Of a DNA stretch of 64,000 bases, positions 34,593-44,813 are shown piece after piece. The first letter of the stretch is position 1. The number at the start of each line of letters is the position of its first letter. Where the stretch lies: NCBI GenBank assembly GCA_905221605.1, contig CAJNDS010002164.1, positions 310,001-374,000 on the forward strand. The letters are read 5' to 3'. Source of the DNA: Symbiodinium natans (lineage: Eukaryota > Sar > Dinophyceae > Suessiales > Symbiodiniaceae). Position numbers and translations under genes: made by a program. The notes beneath the pieces were generated by a model. That model saw only the letters and a list, made by a program, of their open reading frames with translations. It was not told where the DNA came from and made no database searches.

Positions 34593-35500
34593 GACTCCTT
34601 CGCTTCACATAACCTGGCCAAGCCCGGGTGCTGATGCTGCATCTGCATGGCGCTGAGAACGGCAAGTTCTCATACAAAAAACGATGTGCAACGACCACAA
34701 AGATACGCTACAGAAAACAGAAGAGAAGCAAGCCGCATGGGATTTGCGCAGGCTGATAGGAACTAGCGCACGCCAATGAGCAAGCCAGCCTTCCAATCTT
34801 TGGCAAGGTTGAGAGGCTAAAAAAAAAGAACGTGTTGTAAAAGTCTACGCCTCAACTTTGGGCCAGAGGATCCCAATCAAGTCTCTTCTACTCATGTGTG
34901 GGCAGAGAACGCAAGCGACCTTGACGACTTAGAGGAATGCTGGAATACTCCAGGAGATGGCTTCACGGGCTTTTCATCAGAGGTGCATCGAAGTTACACG
35001 ATTTTTTCCAAGCTGTGAAACCATTCAGCAACTGCCGATAATTGCCGGGACCCAAGTGACCTTGGCGACCTGCAGGCATGCTCGAAGAAGATCGCTGCAC
35101 GGGCTTTCCATCGGAGAGGTGTGCACCGAATTTACACGATTTTCAAAGTTGTGAAACCGTTCAGCAATAGCAGGGTGACCTGGTACCTCAGTCCAGTCCA
35201 ATTCTGCAGGCATCATGAAGTTTACGTTTCATCAGGCGGTTCTCTACAGAACTCGAAGCAGTGAAGCTTCACATTCATCACAGGATCTTCAAACTGCTGC
35301 TTTTGAACCACTAAGGTACAATGCGTAGACGTTCCGGCCGTGGGTGCCAAGAATCCATCGAGCAATCGGTGGCGCTGTGGCTTTGACCAGAGAATCGGCG
35401 ATGTACCTCGGGCTTCTCTTCGTCAAGATTGTTGGTTTATTGGTTTCAAAGCGTTCAAGCTCAAAGTGCTCAACATGTTCTCAAAGCGTTGAAGATGCTT

Positions 35501-36232
35501 CTACGGCTTCATAGCTTGAGGCAATGGTAGCACCGAGCAAGCACATTCTTCAAAATGCATCCCAGCCACATGTAGAAAACGAGCTTCTCTGTGGCTTGCA
35601 AGCCGTTGGGTGTAATCTGCAGGAAGGTTACGTAATCCTTCAGCAATCCCCACAGCACAGAGCACACATGTGTAAATCGCAACAGCGGCTGTGAGAAGGG
35701 CCAACGGACCCCTCGTAAAGTCAAAAAAGACAAAGCTGGCAACCAGGGCAATCAAGCCCATTCCATAAAGCATCTGCCGATCACTTAGCAAGCCACTGCT
35801 GCGCAGGGCCAAAAGCACCAGACTGCCTATGGTTGCCAATGCAAAAACTGCATCCACACCGGCGCTGATGGAATCTACAGGCCAGGCGAACTGCGTTTCC
35901 AACAGCATGGAAGTTGCAACTTCCACCCCGGTGTATTCGACGGCAGCGATAAAAATGCAAAGAACTCCCCAATTTGTAACCGAGGAAGAGTTGTTCCGTT
36001 TCGGCTTCGTCAGCACTTCCTCTTCCACTGAGTGCTCATGCCGTGCCGGATCCTGATGAGCTGATGGTAAGCTAACGCTAAAAGCTAAAAGGCAAGCTGT
36101 AAGCACCAAGAGGACACTGCAGATCACACAGCATTGGGAAGATTCAACAGCTGCTCGGCCGACGGAGGAAACGGCTTCTGCACAGCGAGTCCCACTCAAC
36201 CCGCCACCGACAAACACCACCGTCCAGGCCAT
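35501..36232 (-). CDS. Multi-pass membrane protein, probably MFS transporter fragment
   Basis: The 243-residue frame has about five hydrophobic segments: CVICSVLLVLTACLLAFSV, WGVLCIFIAAVEYTGVEVA, VDAVFALATIGSLVLLAL, YGMGLIALVASFVFFDF and LALLTAAVAIYTCVLCAV. A hydrophilic loop rich in basic and acidic residues lies after the first, like the central loop of major facilitator proteins. The segment EYTGVEVATSML resembles MFS members of the MFSD8 kind. It is probably part of a longer gene, as there are fewer segments than the usual twelve. It lies upstream of the thioesterase on the same strand, so an export role for the product of the neighbouring enzyme is possible but is only inference. Confidence 0.5.
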   Translation of the reverse strand: MAWTVVFVGGGLSGTRCAEAVSSVGRAAVESSQCCVICSVLLVLTACLLAFSVSLPSAHQDPARHEHSVEEEVLTKPKRNNSSSVTNWGVLCIFIAAVEYTGVEVATSMLLETQFAWPVDSISAGVDAVFALATIGSLVLLALRSSGLLSDRQMLYGMGLIALVASFVFFDFTRGPLALLTAAVAIYTCVLCAVGIAEGLRNLPADYTQRLASHREARFLHVAGMHFEECACSVLPLPQAMKP

Positions 36233-36239
36233 TGTACAA

Positions 36240-37000
36240 ACTTCTCAATCCTTCCGACTGCATCGCCCAACGGTTCCTTGACATTCCCATGGCCTCGCAT
36301 ATGACGCAATCTTCCGGGTTCCCGTATTCTGGTCGTCTAACAAGAGGGCCGCGAACGTATACATGCGGCGAAGCCACCTTCCCTAAGAGGGCCGATGAAC
36401 CTTTGTTTAATCCTAGGCGCACAGCCAAATCATAAACTTATGCACTGGCCAACATCCCTCGACAAGTCAGCACATGCTCAGTTTCGCTTCCGACGGCATG
36501 CATGCAATCGGTGCTTCACTTCCATGTTGGGTTGCCGGCTCTTCAACCAGAATAAAAGTTGCCGTTGAGCAAAAAAGTTATATAGAGGCTAGAACACCTC
36601 CATGTATATTGAAACCACGGGAAGCAGGTGTTGTGCAGCCGACACGGTGCCAGGAAGCTTGTCCACATCACCCGGGCGGGGTGATACACTCCCATCATTG
36701 TCATCAGCGGCTCTTGAAAGACATAAATCCTGTAGGCAAAAGTCGATCCGCCAGACCATTCGGGCTGTGGCTTTCAGCAGGGCTTTGGCCAAATCTAACA
36801 TTGACTGAACTTCTTATCTTCTCCGCCGATCCTTTCCGCTTTTCTTCCCTCTTTAAATTCACGATATTGCTGGACGTCCGCTTCTTTCACCCTTTTCAGA
36901 GCTTGCTCCAAAGCCTCCAGGTCAGTTCGAAATTGTTGGAAGCTGGCAATCTTAAAAAAGAACGCTTAAGACTTGTCGTGTAATTGCACGTGTGCATGTT
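36240..37000. other. No gene recognised
   Basis: Between the membrane protein and the repeat copy at 37.03 kb only short unsupported frames exist. One minus-strand segment (36330-36240, KEPLGDAVGRIEKFVQWP) may be an upstream exon of the membrane protein. Confidence 0.4.
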
Positions 37001-37029
37001 AGTGTGAAAAGCAGAGCTCGCGCAGCAGT

Positions 37030-37395
37030 CTCTTTTTCACTTCGCACTTGAGCCAAACACCAAAGTGTTCAGCAAGCTTCAGTTCTTGCAGCAAGCTCTC
37101 TCCAAGAGCTAAGGGCTCCAAAAAGCTACGAATTCCATCTCAACTTTGTTCTACAAAGGAGGTAAAGCAAAAGAACAATGCAACTGCTTTGGGCTACACC
37201 TCGGGGACTTCAGGTCACTTCCGAACAGCAAAACAGCGAAGCTTCAGAGTCCACTCTGCACTCCTACTCCCATCCTACACGTCCAACGGAAACGAACGAA
37301 GTGGCGGGGACACGGAGTGAGTTGCAGCAAGACAGAACCTCAGAGTTCTGACACGCACTTCTTCACTACTGCTCTCAAGCAGTTCCAAGTGCCTC
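37030..37395 (+). mobile_element. Solo copy of copia leader/LTR-like sequence
   Basis: This stretch is closely similar, with small indels, to the reverse complement of 58085-58420, which lies upstream of the gag of the copia-type element. Shared blocks include CACTTGAGCCAAACACCAAA, TTCTACAAAG, TCCAACGGAAACGAACGAAG and TTCTGACACGCACTTCTTCA. It is probably a solo LTR or 5' leader remnant left in opposite orientation. Exact LTR ends (TG...CA) were not established. Confidence 0.65.
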
Positions 37396-37902
37396 AAAAC
37401 TCATCCTAGGCCATGCCAACAAGACAAGACATGCGTCGCAGTCAACCCAAACATGCTTTAGGGACTTCGGGCAAAACCAAACATGCTCATGCCAAGTCAT
37501 GCAGCAGAAAAACTCTCATGCTTCTCTCTGTACAGTAAAACACCACATGGCACCAACTGGGCAAACACTACAGGTGAATTTTTCGTCTGCACGCTGCGTC
37601 GCGTAGCCACCCGAAGGGGCCGTTGGTCAAAGTGAAACTAAACTAAAAATTACCTCGCTTGAGGTGTTGCGTTCTCAGCTAGGCCCTCTCTCAGCTGCAA
37701 CCCTCAGCACTCGCGAGGCCGACTTTGCCCTCCGCATGCATTGCTGTTGAGGCACTTGTTGTGGCATCAGCCTCCGTAAGTTTGGCAATCCCCACTCAGC
37801 ACTGGATGTTCTGTTCGAGGCATATTCCCTCAGCGCATGCGAGGCCGCAAAGTGAAACACGTGAGGTATGAAAGACTGCTACTCCAGGTTCGTCCGCAGC
37901 TC

Positions 37903-37984
37903 CGGCTTTCTCGCACTTACTAACCGTGCCTTGCAGCCTCCCCCAAAGTAGCGTCACCCTGGCTTTCTCGCTCTTACTCACCAG
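37903..37984. repeat. Two small loop-conserved hairpins, unit 1 (repeated in units 4-6)
   Basis: Loop CTTTCTCGCACTTACTAA at 37906-37923 with a weak CGG/CCG stem, and loop CTTTCTCGCTCTTACTCA at 37963-37980 with stem CTGG/CCAG. A third is at 38041-38067 (CCGG/CCGG, loop CGTTCTCGCTCTTACTAA plus C). The same three recur in units 4, 5 and 6. Confidence 0.75.
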
Positions 37985-38093
37985 TTGACCAATAATGCAT
38001 CTCACGCGGTTGCTTCATGGTAAAACTGCAGCTCGAGGTCCCGGCGTTCTCGCTCTTACTAACCCGGACCGACACTGCAGAGAAGCATGGACT

Positions 38094-38126
38094 GTTGTTC
38101 CCTCAGCGGAGGCGAGGCCGAACAAC
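38094..38126. repeat. Second hairpin type, CCTCAGC...GCGAGGCC core
   Basis: GTTGTTC (38094-38100) and GAACAAC (38120-38126) flank a 19-nt core CCTCAGCGGAGGCGAGGCC. Related cores with CCTC/GAGG arms recur through units 1 and 4-6 (for example at about 37702, 37830, 38819, 39440 and 39470), often flanked by TTC/GAA. Confidence 0.65.
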
Positions 38127-40132
38127 CATTCCGCTGCATCTGCGCAGCCAGGCCCTCAGCTCCTCACTGAGCCAGGGCTATCTCTAGACAGAGTTCCCTT
38201 GCTGGCAAGCCCTCTATCTCTATGTGACCCCCGCGGTGCCACGTATAAGCAGCTGCTCCGCGTGTCTTAGGACCACAGTTTTCATTCGGATTTGTTGTTG
38301 TAGGCCTTCCAGTGCTTGAGGCCGAATCCAAACACCACATCACACGTCACACGGCTAGGCAATTTGGCTCCAACATCTGAAGATAGTGACACATACTCTG
38401 CGTGGCGTCCGCGTGAGCTAGCCTGTCCTAGAGTTTAGGAGTTCGGCTCCTTTCATCGCTTGTCTTACCACAGGTCTCTTTCGGTGGCCCGTACTCAGCA
38501 GCCAGCACATGTACCATCCTCAGACGCCAGAGCCGCCTTGCCCCAGCAAGTGCCCATAAACCACTCACCAGACAGTGAGAGCCAACATCTTCAAACAACC
38601 TCCAGCGGCCGTGCCGCGAGGACCTAAACATCTGCAAGGTTCCGCCTTGTCTGTGTGCACGGACAGACCCCAGCCCTTGCAGGAGACGTGGATGTAAACA
38701 AAAGCAGGCCTGCCATGTCCAGCAGGCTGATTACCATTGGTTGCCTTCAGATGGGAAAAGCGCGAAAATCGGGTAACCTCCATCTGAATCCTTTCCGGCC
38801 AATACCAACCCTTACAAACCCTCAGCACGGAGCGAGGCCGAAGGAGGCTTTCTTGGACTACTGGTTTTCCGGGGAGCAGCCACCAACAGCTGCTCTTCAA
38901 CTTGCACTGCGCCGCACCACAGTCCTACTGCAAGTTCTTTGGCAACGGTTTCTCAGTAGCACCAGTCAATGAGCTTTACGACACTGATGCCTTTGGTTAT
39001 TTGTGTCCAGGCAGATCCACCAGGGTTGGGCCAAATCTGTTCTACCTGATTCTACCTGCGAAGAATATCCAGTTGTGCTCAGCTTGCAGATCCCCGAAAA
39101 CCAGCAAACTCGGGCTCAAGCACACCGCTATTGTTCGGGACACTCCTGTCAACAACTGCAAGGATGCCGCTTGCAGTGCGACGTTGGCCTGCACTGTCTG
39201 CAACGTGCCTTGGCCGTTTTCCCCCGTGTTTCGGTCTCACCTTCGTTCTCCACACAAACGAGCGAGGAACCCAAACTCACCCTAACACACAGCCCTCAAT
39301 CCAAATGAGGGTCGGCGGGTTTTGTTCACCCAGAGACAGCAGGAATCTCTGGTGAGCAACAGGCTCTAGCGTCACCCCTCAAGCAAATCGAGGCTGCAAC
39401 TCTCACTGTGACCCAGAGCAGACTGTAGGCCACAAGGTTCCCTCAGCAACGCGAGGACGAAAAGCTTCCCTCTAGCGAAGCGAGGCCGAAAACTGTGCAC
39501 TCGAACGTCCTTCGTCGTCGGCAGCAGTTGGCGGGCCGCCGCTCTATGACAGCTTAGCCGGTCAGCCGGCCTACGAGCAAACACAGTTTTGCCAGGGCCT
39601 CAAAACGGAACCTACCCTTAGTTACAAGCCCCAGGGCCAGCCACAACGGCACTAAAGACGCTCTCTACCTGAGCACCCCACCGGGGTTGAGCCGAAACCT
39701 TGAGCCAGGTGAATTTTTCACTCGAAAGCGGCTGAGTCGCTAGCCAGGTTAGGCTCTTCGGAACCGGAGTTCCGGTAGGTATTAACTATGCACGGAAAAG
39801 GGACTCTCGAGGTGTCCTTGGCCTGCTTGACACGGCCGTACTATGTGCAGGGAGCACCGAGAGAAGAAAAAGGGCCTAACCAGATCCGCGAGAAGCTCGG
39901 CGGCCTACGGCTACTCACTGGTTTGGCACTGTACAAAGCCCTAGGCAAAAAGTTCTGCAGGTTGAACTGCCTGGTCTGTACTGCCTACCCTATCAGCCCT
40001 GCCAGTACAGGGGAGAAACTCACCCACTTCCGGCTCACACAGAAAAGGCAGAAGGTCTGGAACCGATACATGGGCAATGCCTGTACTAAACTGAACGCAA
40101 GTGGCTTGGCAAAGTCGCCAACCTCCGGCACA

Positions 40133-40282
40133 GGCCTAGGCTTTCTCGCCCTTACTAACCTAGGCCCCAGGAACTCATGCCGCAGCAGCACTGAGCTCCT
40201 GTTAGCCCCGTTTGCTGACCTGGCTTTCTCGCACTTACTCACCAGGGAGGGGAACCAGCTTTCTCGCTCTTACTAACTGGTT
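40133..40282. repeat. Three loop-conserved hairpins in unit 2
   Basis: Stem GGCCTAGG/CCTAGGCC around loop 40141-40158; stem CCTGG/CCAGG around loop 40224-40241; stem AACCAG/CTGGTT around loop 40259-40276. The loop consensus is CTTTCTCGCHCTTACTMA. The stems differ completely but each is perfectly complementary. Confidence 0.85.
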
Positions 40283-41153
40283 TACCTCAGCGGCTCCAAG
40301 GAGCCCATACCACTTGCATTCAGGCACCGAGCCACAGCCTTTAACCTCCACAACCTGGTGCCTCTGGCTGTCCGTCAGCCAAGCATTGGTCCCTAACAAC
40401 AACGCCTGCCGCTAGGCTTCCTCCAAGATGGGCTTGCACCACCCGGAGAGAAACAACAGCACCCTGCAGGAAACTCAAAGGAAATCCTCGACAGGCCAAA
40501 CACGGGTAACCCCAAACTGGGAGAGCGGCGGCAAGCCCTAAAACCTCAATCGGGTGGGAGACCCGCTTGTTCTCAGCTACCGGAACCTCGTCCGGCGTCT
40601 CCCTGTCCATTCCAGTCCCCTCAGCGCCCTCCCTCCCCTCATCAACCAGTGAGGATCTTCAGGGTGCGGTTCTAACGTTATCCTTTCGTGCGCTGTGTTT
40701 GCGAGAACCCCGTGTTGGGCCTGTGGGAGACCCACAAGCACCTGAGCCCGAAAACCCGGTCCAGCGGTCTGCTGCACAGACCGAGCAAAGGGGCCGAACC
40801 GGTGTCAGGCTGAACAAAAGCCGCATCGAGGCGACCTGTCCTGCAGGGTGTCCATCGGAACAACTGCGAAAATATTCCGACGGATGGATCTGAGTACGTG
40901 CCGGGACTGAGCACTTCTGCTTGCATTCTTACAACCTGCAACCTTATGCGATCATTAAATGATCCAATTCAATGCAAGATTCTCCGTGGTGCCCTATGGC
41001 ACTCTCAGTTTGGGAACGGACTCACAGGACCGTCGCTGATTGGACGGGGAGAAGCTTCACCCGTGACAAAGGGATTCCGGAGGGTGAGCATCTCACCCTT
41101 GATTCTGGCAGGGCATAGCTCCTGCAATTTGGGTGGGTTGGGGCCGGATTAGG

Positions 41154-42071
41154 TCAGACCTCCCAGGGGACGTCTTCCAAGTCTTCAAAGCCACACACTA
41201 GCCAATCACTGTTGCCTACTTCTTCTGGGGAGTCTAGATCCTGAGAACACCCTTCCTCAAGGAAGGTCCAGCCATGTGCGCTGGCTGCAGAAGACAGCGG
41301 CGCCAGCAAAGGTTCTACGGGCTCCGTACCTTGGTGACCTAACTGACGCAAGTCAGCAAGGGAAGCGTAGTCCAGAAACACCGGTCTCCTAACTGCTTGG
41401 TCGAAACTCGGCCAGCTCCACGTGCACGCTAGGAAGCTTTCTAGACAAAGGGCACAGTAGAGCTCGATGCGTCTTCCATCCTCTCCATGCAAGATCGCTG
41501 GTTGCCTTTTCCCAGGACCGGGCAAGAAGTTGAGGTTATGGGTTGGAATGTTACCACAGCCAGTGCAATTGAAGTTCAAAAGGCGAAGCCACTGCACGGG
41601 CGGGTCGCCTCCCGTTCCCCCGTGGAGCTCTGCTGGGTCTTCCATGCATCTCCATTGCCCACAGGGTCCGGCTTGGACTGTTTTGCCGGATTTGCTGGTG
41701 CGAACAAAATACACGCTGCTGTCCTCGGAGAGGAGCAGCCACTCTTTCCGGCCCTTGTGATGCCAGCGAAAACAGAGTGCTTGGTGGAAAGTCCTGCTTT
41801 GGCTGGGACCACAATTGGCTCTATGGGCCCAAGTTCGCTCTGGATTTGCCAGGCTGATCGAGCATCTTACCTGGTCTTCCAAGGCTGGAGAAACTCCACA
41901 TCCGGCTGTAAGAGGACTCGCATAAGGGAAGAGTTCCCCAAGCCGGGCTGCTTCGCCCTCCAGTCGGGCCGTGCCTTCTTTCTGGCTCTCTGCAGAGCAA
42001 GTTGGGTGAGATGACTCCAACCCATCACTTGCTGGCAGTGAGGATCTCGACTGCACAGGTGCTCTGGACAT
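41154..42071 (-). CDS. Unknown 305-residue protein in repeat unit 2
   Basis: The longest frame in the unit, starting about 120 nt downstream of the SL relict on the same (minus) strand, as expected for a retroposed trans-spliced mRNA. I do not recognise a family. Visible features are cysteine pairs CTGC and CALC in the middle (NFNCTGCGNIP, ELYCALCLESFLAC), which may bind a metal, the strand-like stretch RKEWLLLSEDSSVYFVR, and an acidic C-terminus (FEDLEDVPWEV). It could be a decayed retrogene or a chance frame. No stop interrupts it. Confidence 0.45.
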   Translation of the reverse strand: MSRAPVQSRSSLPASDGLESSHPTCSAESQKEGTARLEGEAARLGELFPYASPLTAGCGVSPALEDQVRCSISLANPERTWAHRANCGPSQSRTFHQALCFRWHHKGRKEWLLLSEDSSVYFVRTSKSGKTVQAGPCGQWRCMEDPAELHGGTGGDPPVQWLRLLNFNCTGCGNIPTHNLNFLPGPGKRQPAILHGEDGRRIELYCALCLESFLACTWSWPSFDQAVRRPVFLDYASLADLRQLGHQGTEPVEPLLAPLSSAASAHGWTFLEEGCSQDLDSPEEVGNSDWLVCGFEDLEDVPWEV

Positions 42072-42788
42072 GGCTCAAATGAAGGCTGTGGAAAAGCAGG
42101 CCTGGTACCCAAAGCAGTTAGGGGACTCGAGGCTGGTTCACACAGCTACCGCACTGCTACCTGTGCACCCCACCGGGGTTGAGCCGAGATCTTGAGCCAA
42201 GGTGAATTTTTCTTCTCGAAGCGCGAAGCGCGGCCGCCGAAACGGCAATCCTAAGAAACCCGGGCGGCTACCTTGAGCCAGGCCTGGGGGAAAAGGGTTT
42301 TGACACCTACAGCCTACACACCCACAGTCGTTGTGACTAGGCGTGCTTGCCTACGGCACTGCTTACCCGGGCGCTTTCCAGGCCGGTGCTGAGCCCAAAA
42401 TCCCACAGGAAAAATGAGGTGAGAAAAGAAAGCCTTGGTCACTACAGGCTACAGGACCTATGCCATCAAATGGAGGGACTCTGAATGGTCAACCCCCAGC
42501 GTCTTCTTCAACTTGGAACTGCACTATACAGGGCTAGGCCTCCTGTGTTGCTGCCCCGCCCCAATGCACTTGGCAGGGAGGAGAACCCCCAAGGCCTGGG
42601 GGCGGGGGGCCTTCAGCTCACCTTCTCTGGGCTGGACGTTAACTGGCGCAGCAGGGTTTTGTCCCCTCAATTTGTAGTTAAGCGCGGGGACCACGCACTC
42701 CCCCCAATTTTAGGCGCAGGGAGCGACGCTTTCCCATCGACTATGGAGGCGCTGGGAACGACGCCCCAAAACCCTGCTGCAACGAGGG

Positions 42789-42824
42789 TGGCCCCTGCGT
42801 TCTCGCTCTTACTAACAGGGGCCA
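42789..42824. repeat. Loop-conserved hairpin in unit 3
   Basis: Stem TGGCCCCTG/CAGGGGCCA (9 bp, perfect) around the 18-nt loop CGTTCTCGCTCTTACTAA at 42798-42815. Confidence 0.88.
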
Positions 42825-42944
42825 GAGCACCCATGCCGCAGCAGCTCTGGGCACTCGGCTACCTCTACCAACCAAAATCCACCCCATTGACGGGCAGTGG
42901 AGTGGCGCACTGCCCTTGCATTCTTGAACACAGGCAGCAGAGTG

Positions 42945-43120
42945 GCCATAAAGGCCCCCTGTCTGCCAAAATTACCTCCAAACGGGGAGGGAAAACCACC
43001 CCAAAGACGGGGAAAGGAGTGGAAGTACTGCCCTCGCGTGCATGCCACGGGCAGCAGAGTGGCCATCAAGGCCACATGTTGGCCAAACTTACCTCCAGCC
43101 GGGGAGGAAAAGCCAGCGTC
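42945..43120. repeat. Tandem duplication of about 120 bp in unit 3
   Basis: Two copies anchored by GCAGAGTGGCCAT (about 42947 and 43051) followed by AAGGCC, a CTGYCAAA/TGGCCAAA block and TTACCTCCA..CGGGGAGG. They are diverged, with one indel. Confidence 0.8.
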
Positions 43121-43124
43121 CAGG

Positions 43125-43402
43125 CCCTGCAATGTACGTTCGACTCGATGGTGAAGATCTTTGGTGCGGGCGGGCCAAATTCAATGATTTTGTGCAGAAA
43201 AGGAAATTTGACCAAAAAAGCCTTGGCGATTTCCTATACCAGCAACGTAATGTTGCTATTTGGCCCTGCAATGCACGCTCGACTCGATGTCGAAGATCTT
43301 TGATGCTGGCGGGCCAACTTCAATGATTTTGTGCAGAAAAGGAAATTTGGCCAAAAATCTTGGCGAATTCCTATACCAGCAACATCATGTTGCTATTTGG
43401 GG
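43125..43402. repeat. 138-bp tandem duplication in unit 3
   Basis: Two diverged copies beginning CCCTGCAATG and ending ATGTTGCTATTTGG (43125-43263 and 43264-43401), with shared internal block TTTTGTGCAGAAAAGGAAAT. Confidence 0.9.
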
Positions 43403-44790
43403 CTCAGCGTGTCATCCTAAACCCCAAAATAGCAGGAACGACTTGTTTGGCAGTAAAAGGACAGAAAATGGTGCCTGGACTGTAATGACTGGGTCTGCGC
43501 GAAGACAGAGAAGCGCGCACTGCCTTTGCACTGTGGCTGGGAAAGGCCCCCGGCGAAGTGGGCCGGTATACGCTCTCAAAGGTGACCTTAAACCCAACCA
43601 ACCACCCTGGGCAACTGCAAGATCCAAACCTAGGTGACTGCACGTCAAGGCCGGTGCTAAGCCCTCAAACTAAGCGCGAGGGCAAACGCACCCCTCCACA
43701 CGCGCAGGTGTCGACGCTCCCCTCAACAAGCGCGGGAACCACGCCGCACCAGCCATGAAACACACCCACTGTTGGCTTGGCTTGCAGCACAGGCAGGACT
43801 CACGGTCTGGACACTCCTGGGTACCTGCATGCCCGAAACTATAAAAACAACAAGTAAGAGGAGGATCCCACACTTGGTTCTGCCAACGCCAAGCGATAGG
43901 GAGGCAAGAGCCCGTAGCAACTCCTGCACTTGTTCCAAAACCCTGCACAGGTGGCAGGGCTGGCCCCCCAACTCAAGGACGTAACTGCATGGCCCTTTAG
44001 TGGAGGACCTGGGCGCTGAGGAAGATCCTCCCAGAGGCTGGAGAGATGAGTGCTTCCTGCATGTCCAGAGTGCATAGCGCCTGAGTTGATGCACAAAATT
44101 TCAGTAATTATGGTACTGGTATAGCCAGAGGTGCCAGCACACTTGTGGCCCACACATAGGTAACCTCAACAACACCCTAAACCCTCCCAAAGAAGCCAAG
44201 GGACCCCCCTAAGGAGCCTCAACCACACAGGATGGTCCCCACGCTTGCCACCAAACTTGCCAGCGCCAAGCATGCATGCAATCCTAAACCCAAGAGACAA
44301 CCAAAAGTGACCATTGGCGAAGACCTTGCCCCCATCTGCTCTCCTGCCAGTGGGCGGCATGATCTCAGGAATGCAGCGGCATGCATGACTGCAAGCAGTG
44401 CAAAGTGGCAAAGGAAAACAAAGCAAAACTTTGGGGAAAAAGCAGTTAGTTTAGGGGCACCAAGCGCTGGTGCTTATTCAAACTCAAGCTTTCCTGGAGG
44501 TGAGCCCCCCCGAGAGATTGCCACCCGCTCCGGAACTTGCGTCCCGCCGGCTGGGACTGGCGCCTAAGATGCAATGCACCCTTGCAACGGAGGCGAACCC
44601 CCGACGGTGAGCAGCGGTTCCTGACTGTGGAGACAAAAGGGAGGCGAACACCCTAAGCTCAGCCATGGCACAAGTTGGTCAAGCTGGGATTGGACCAAGG
44701 GCCTGTTCCCCCACGCAGATTTGGGCCCCGAGGCTCGTTGACAGCTACCAACTCCCTACCAAAGGCACCCCACCGGGGTTGAGCCGAAAG

Positions 44791-44812
44791 CTTGAGCCAA
44801 AATGGCTACGGA
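44791..44812 (-). other. Perfect dinoflagellate spliced-leader exon (22 nt)
   Basis: The reverse complement of these 22 bases equals the published dinoflagellate SL consensus at every position, with T at the variable first base; the 3' part reads GCCATTTTGGCTCAAG. It is not followed by an SL-RNA-type donor site but by CTTTCGGCTCAACCCC, itself like a second, mutated SL end. It is therefore a retroposed mature SL and not an SL RNA gene. Confidence 0.93.
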
Positions 44813-44813
44813 A

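Larger units (their letters stand above)
37573..39707 (-). repeat. Repeat unit 1 (2.13-kb family, subtype alpha)
   Basis: Starts GGTGAATTTTTCGTCTGCAC and ends at the SL relict. Separated from the other family members by units 2 and 3. It shares with unit 5 the variants AACAACTGCAAGGATGCCGC and CACCCTAACACACAGCCC. Confidence 0.9.
39708..42200 (-). repeat. Repeat unit 2 (2.49 kb, own body)
   Basis: Starts GGTGAATTTTTCACTCGAAA and ends with the relict CTTGAGCCAA at 42191-42200. The body is unrelated to the 2.13-kb family but carries three of the small hairpins (40133-40282) and the 305-codon frame at 41154-42071. Confidence 0.85.
42201..44813 (-). repeat. Repeat unit 3 (2.61 kb) with full-length SL at its head
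   Basis: Starts GGTGAATTTTTCTTCTCGAA and ends with the complete SL exon (44791-44812). It contains two internal tandem duplications: about 42945-43120 (unit about 120 bp) and 43125-43402 (unit about 138 bp). One 9-bp-stem hairpin is at 42789-42824. I recognise no protein family in it. Confidence 0.85.

Noticed and set aside
40500-40580. GGTGGGAGACCCGC as a 5S rRNA or tRNA fragment
   Set aside because: The rest of the fold and internal promoter boxes are not present.
37906-42815. TACTAAC in hairpin loops as yeast-type intron branch points
   Set aside because: The word is on the strand opposite to the inferred transcripts, is sometimes TACTCAC, and no splice sites accompany it.
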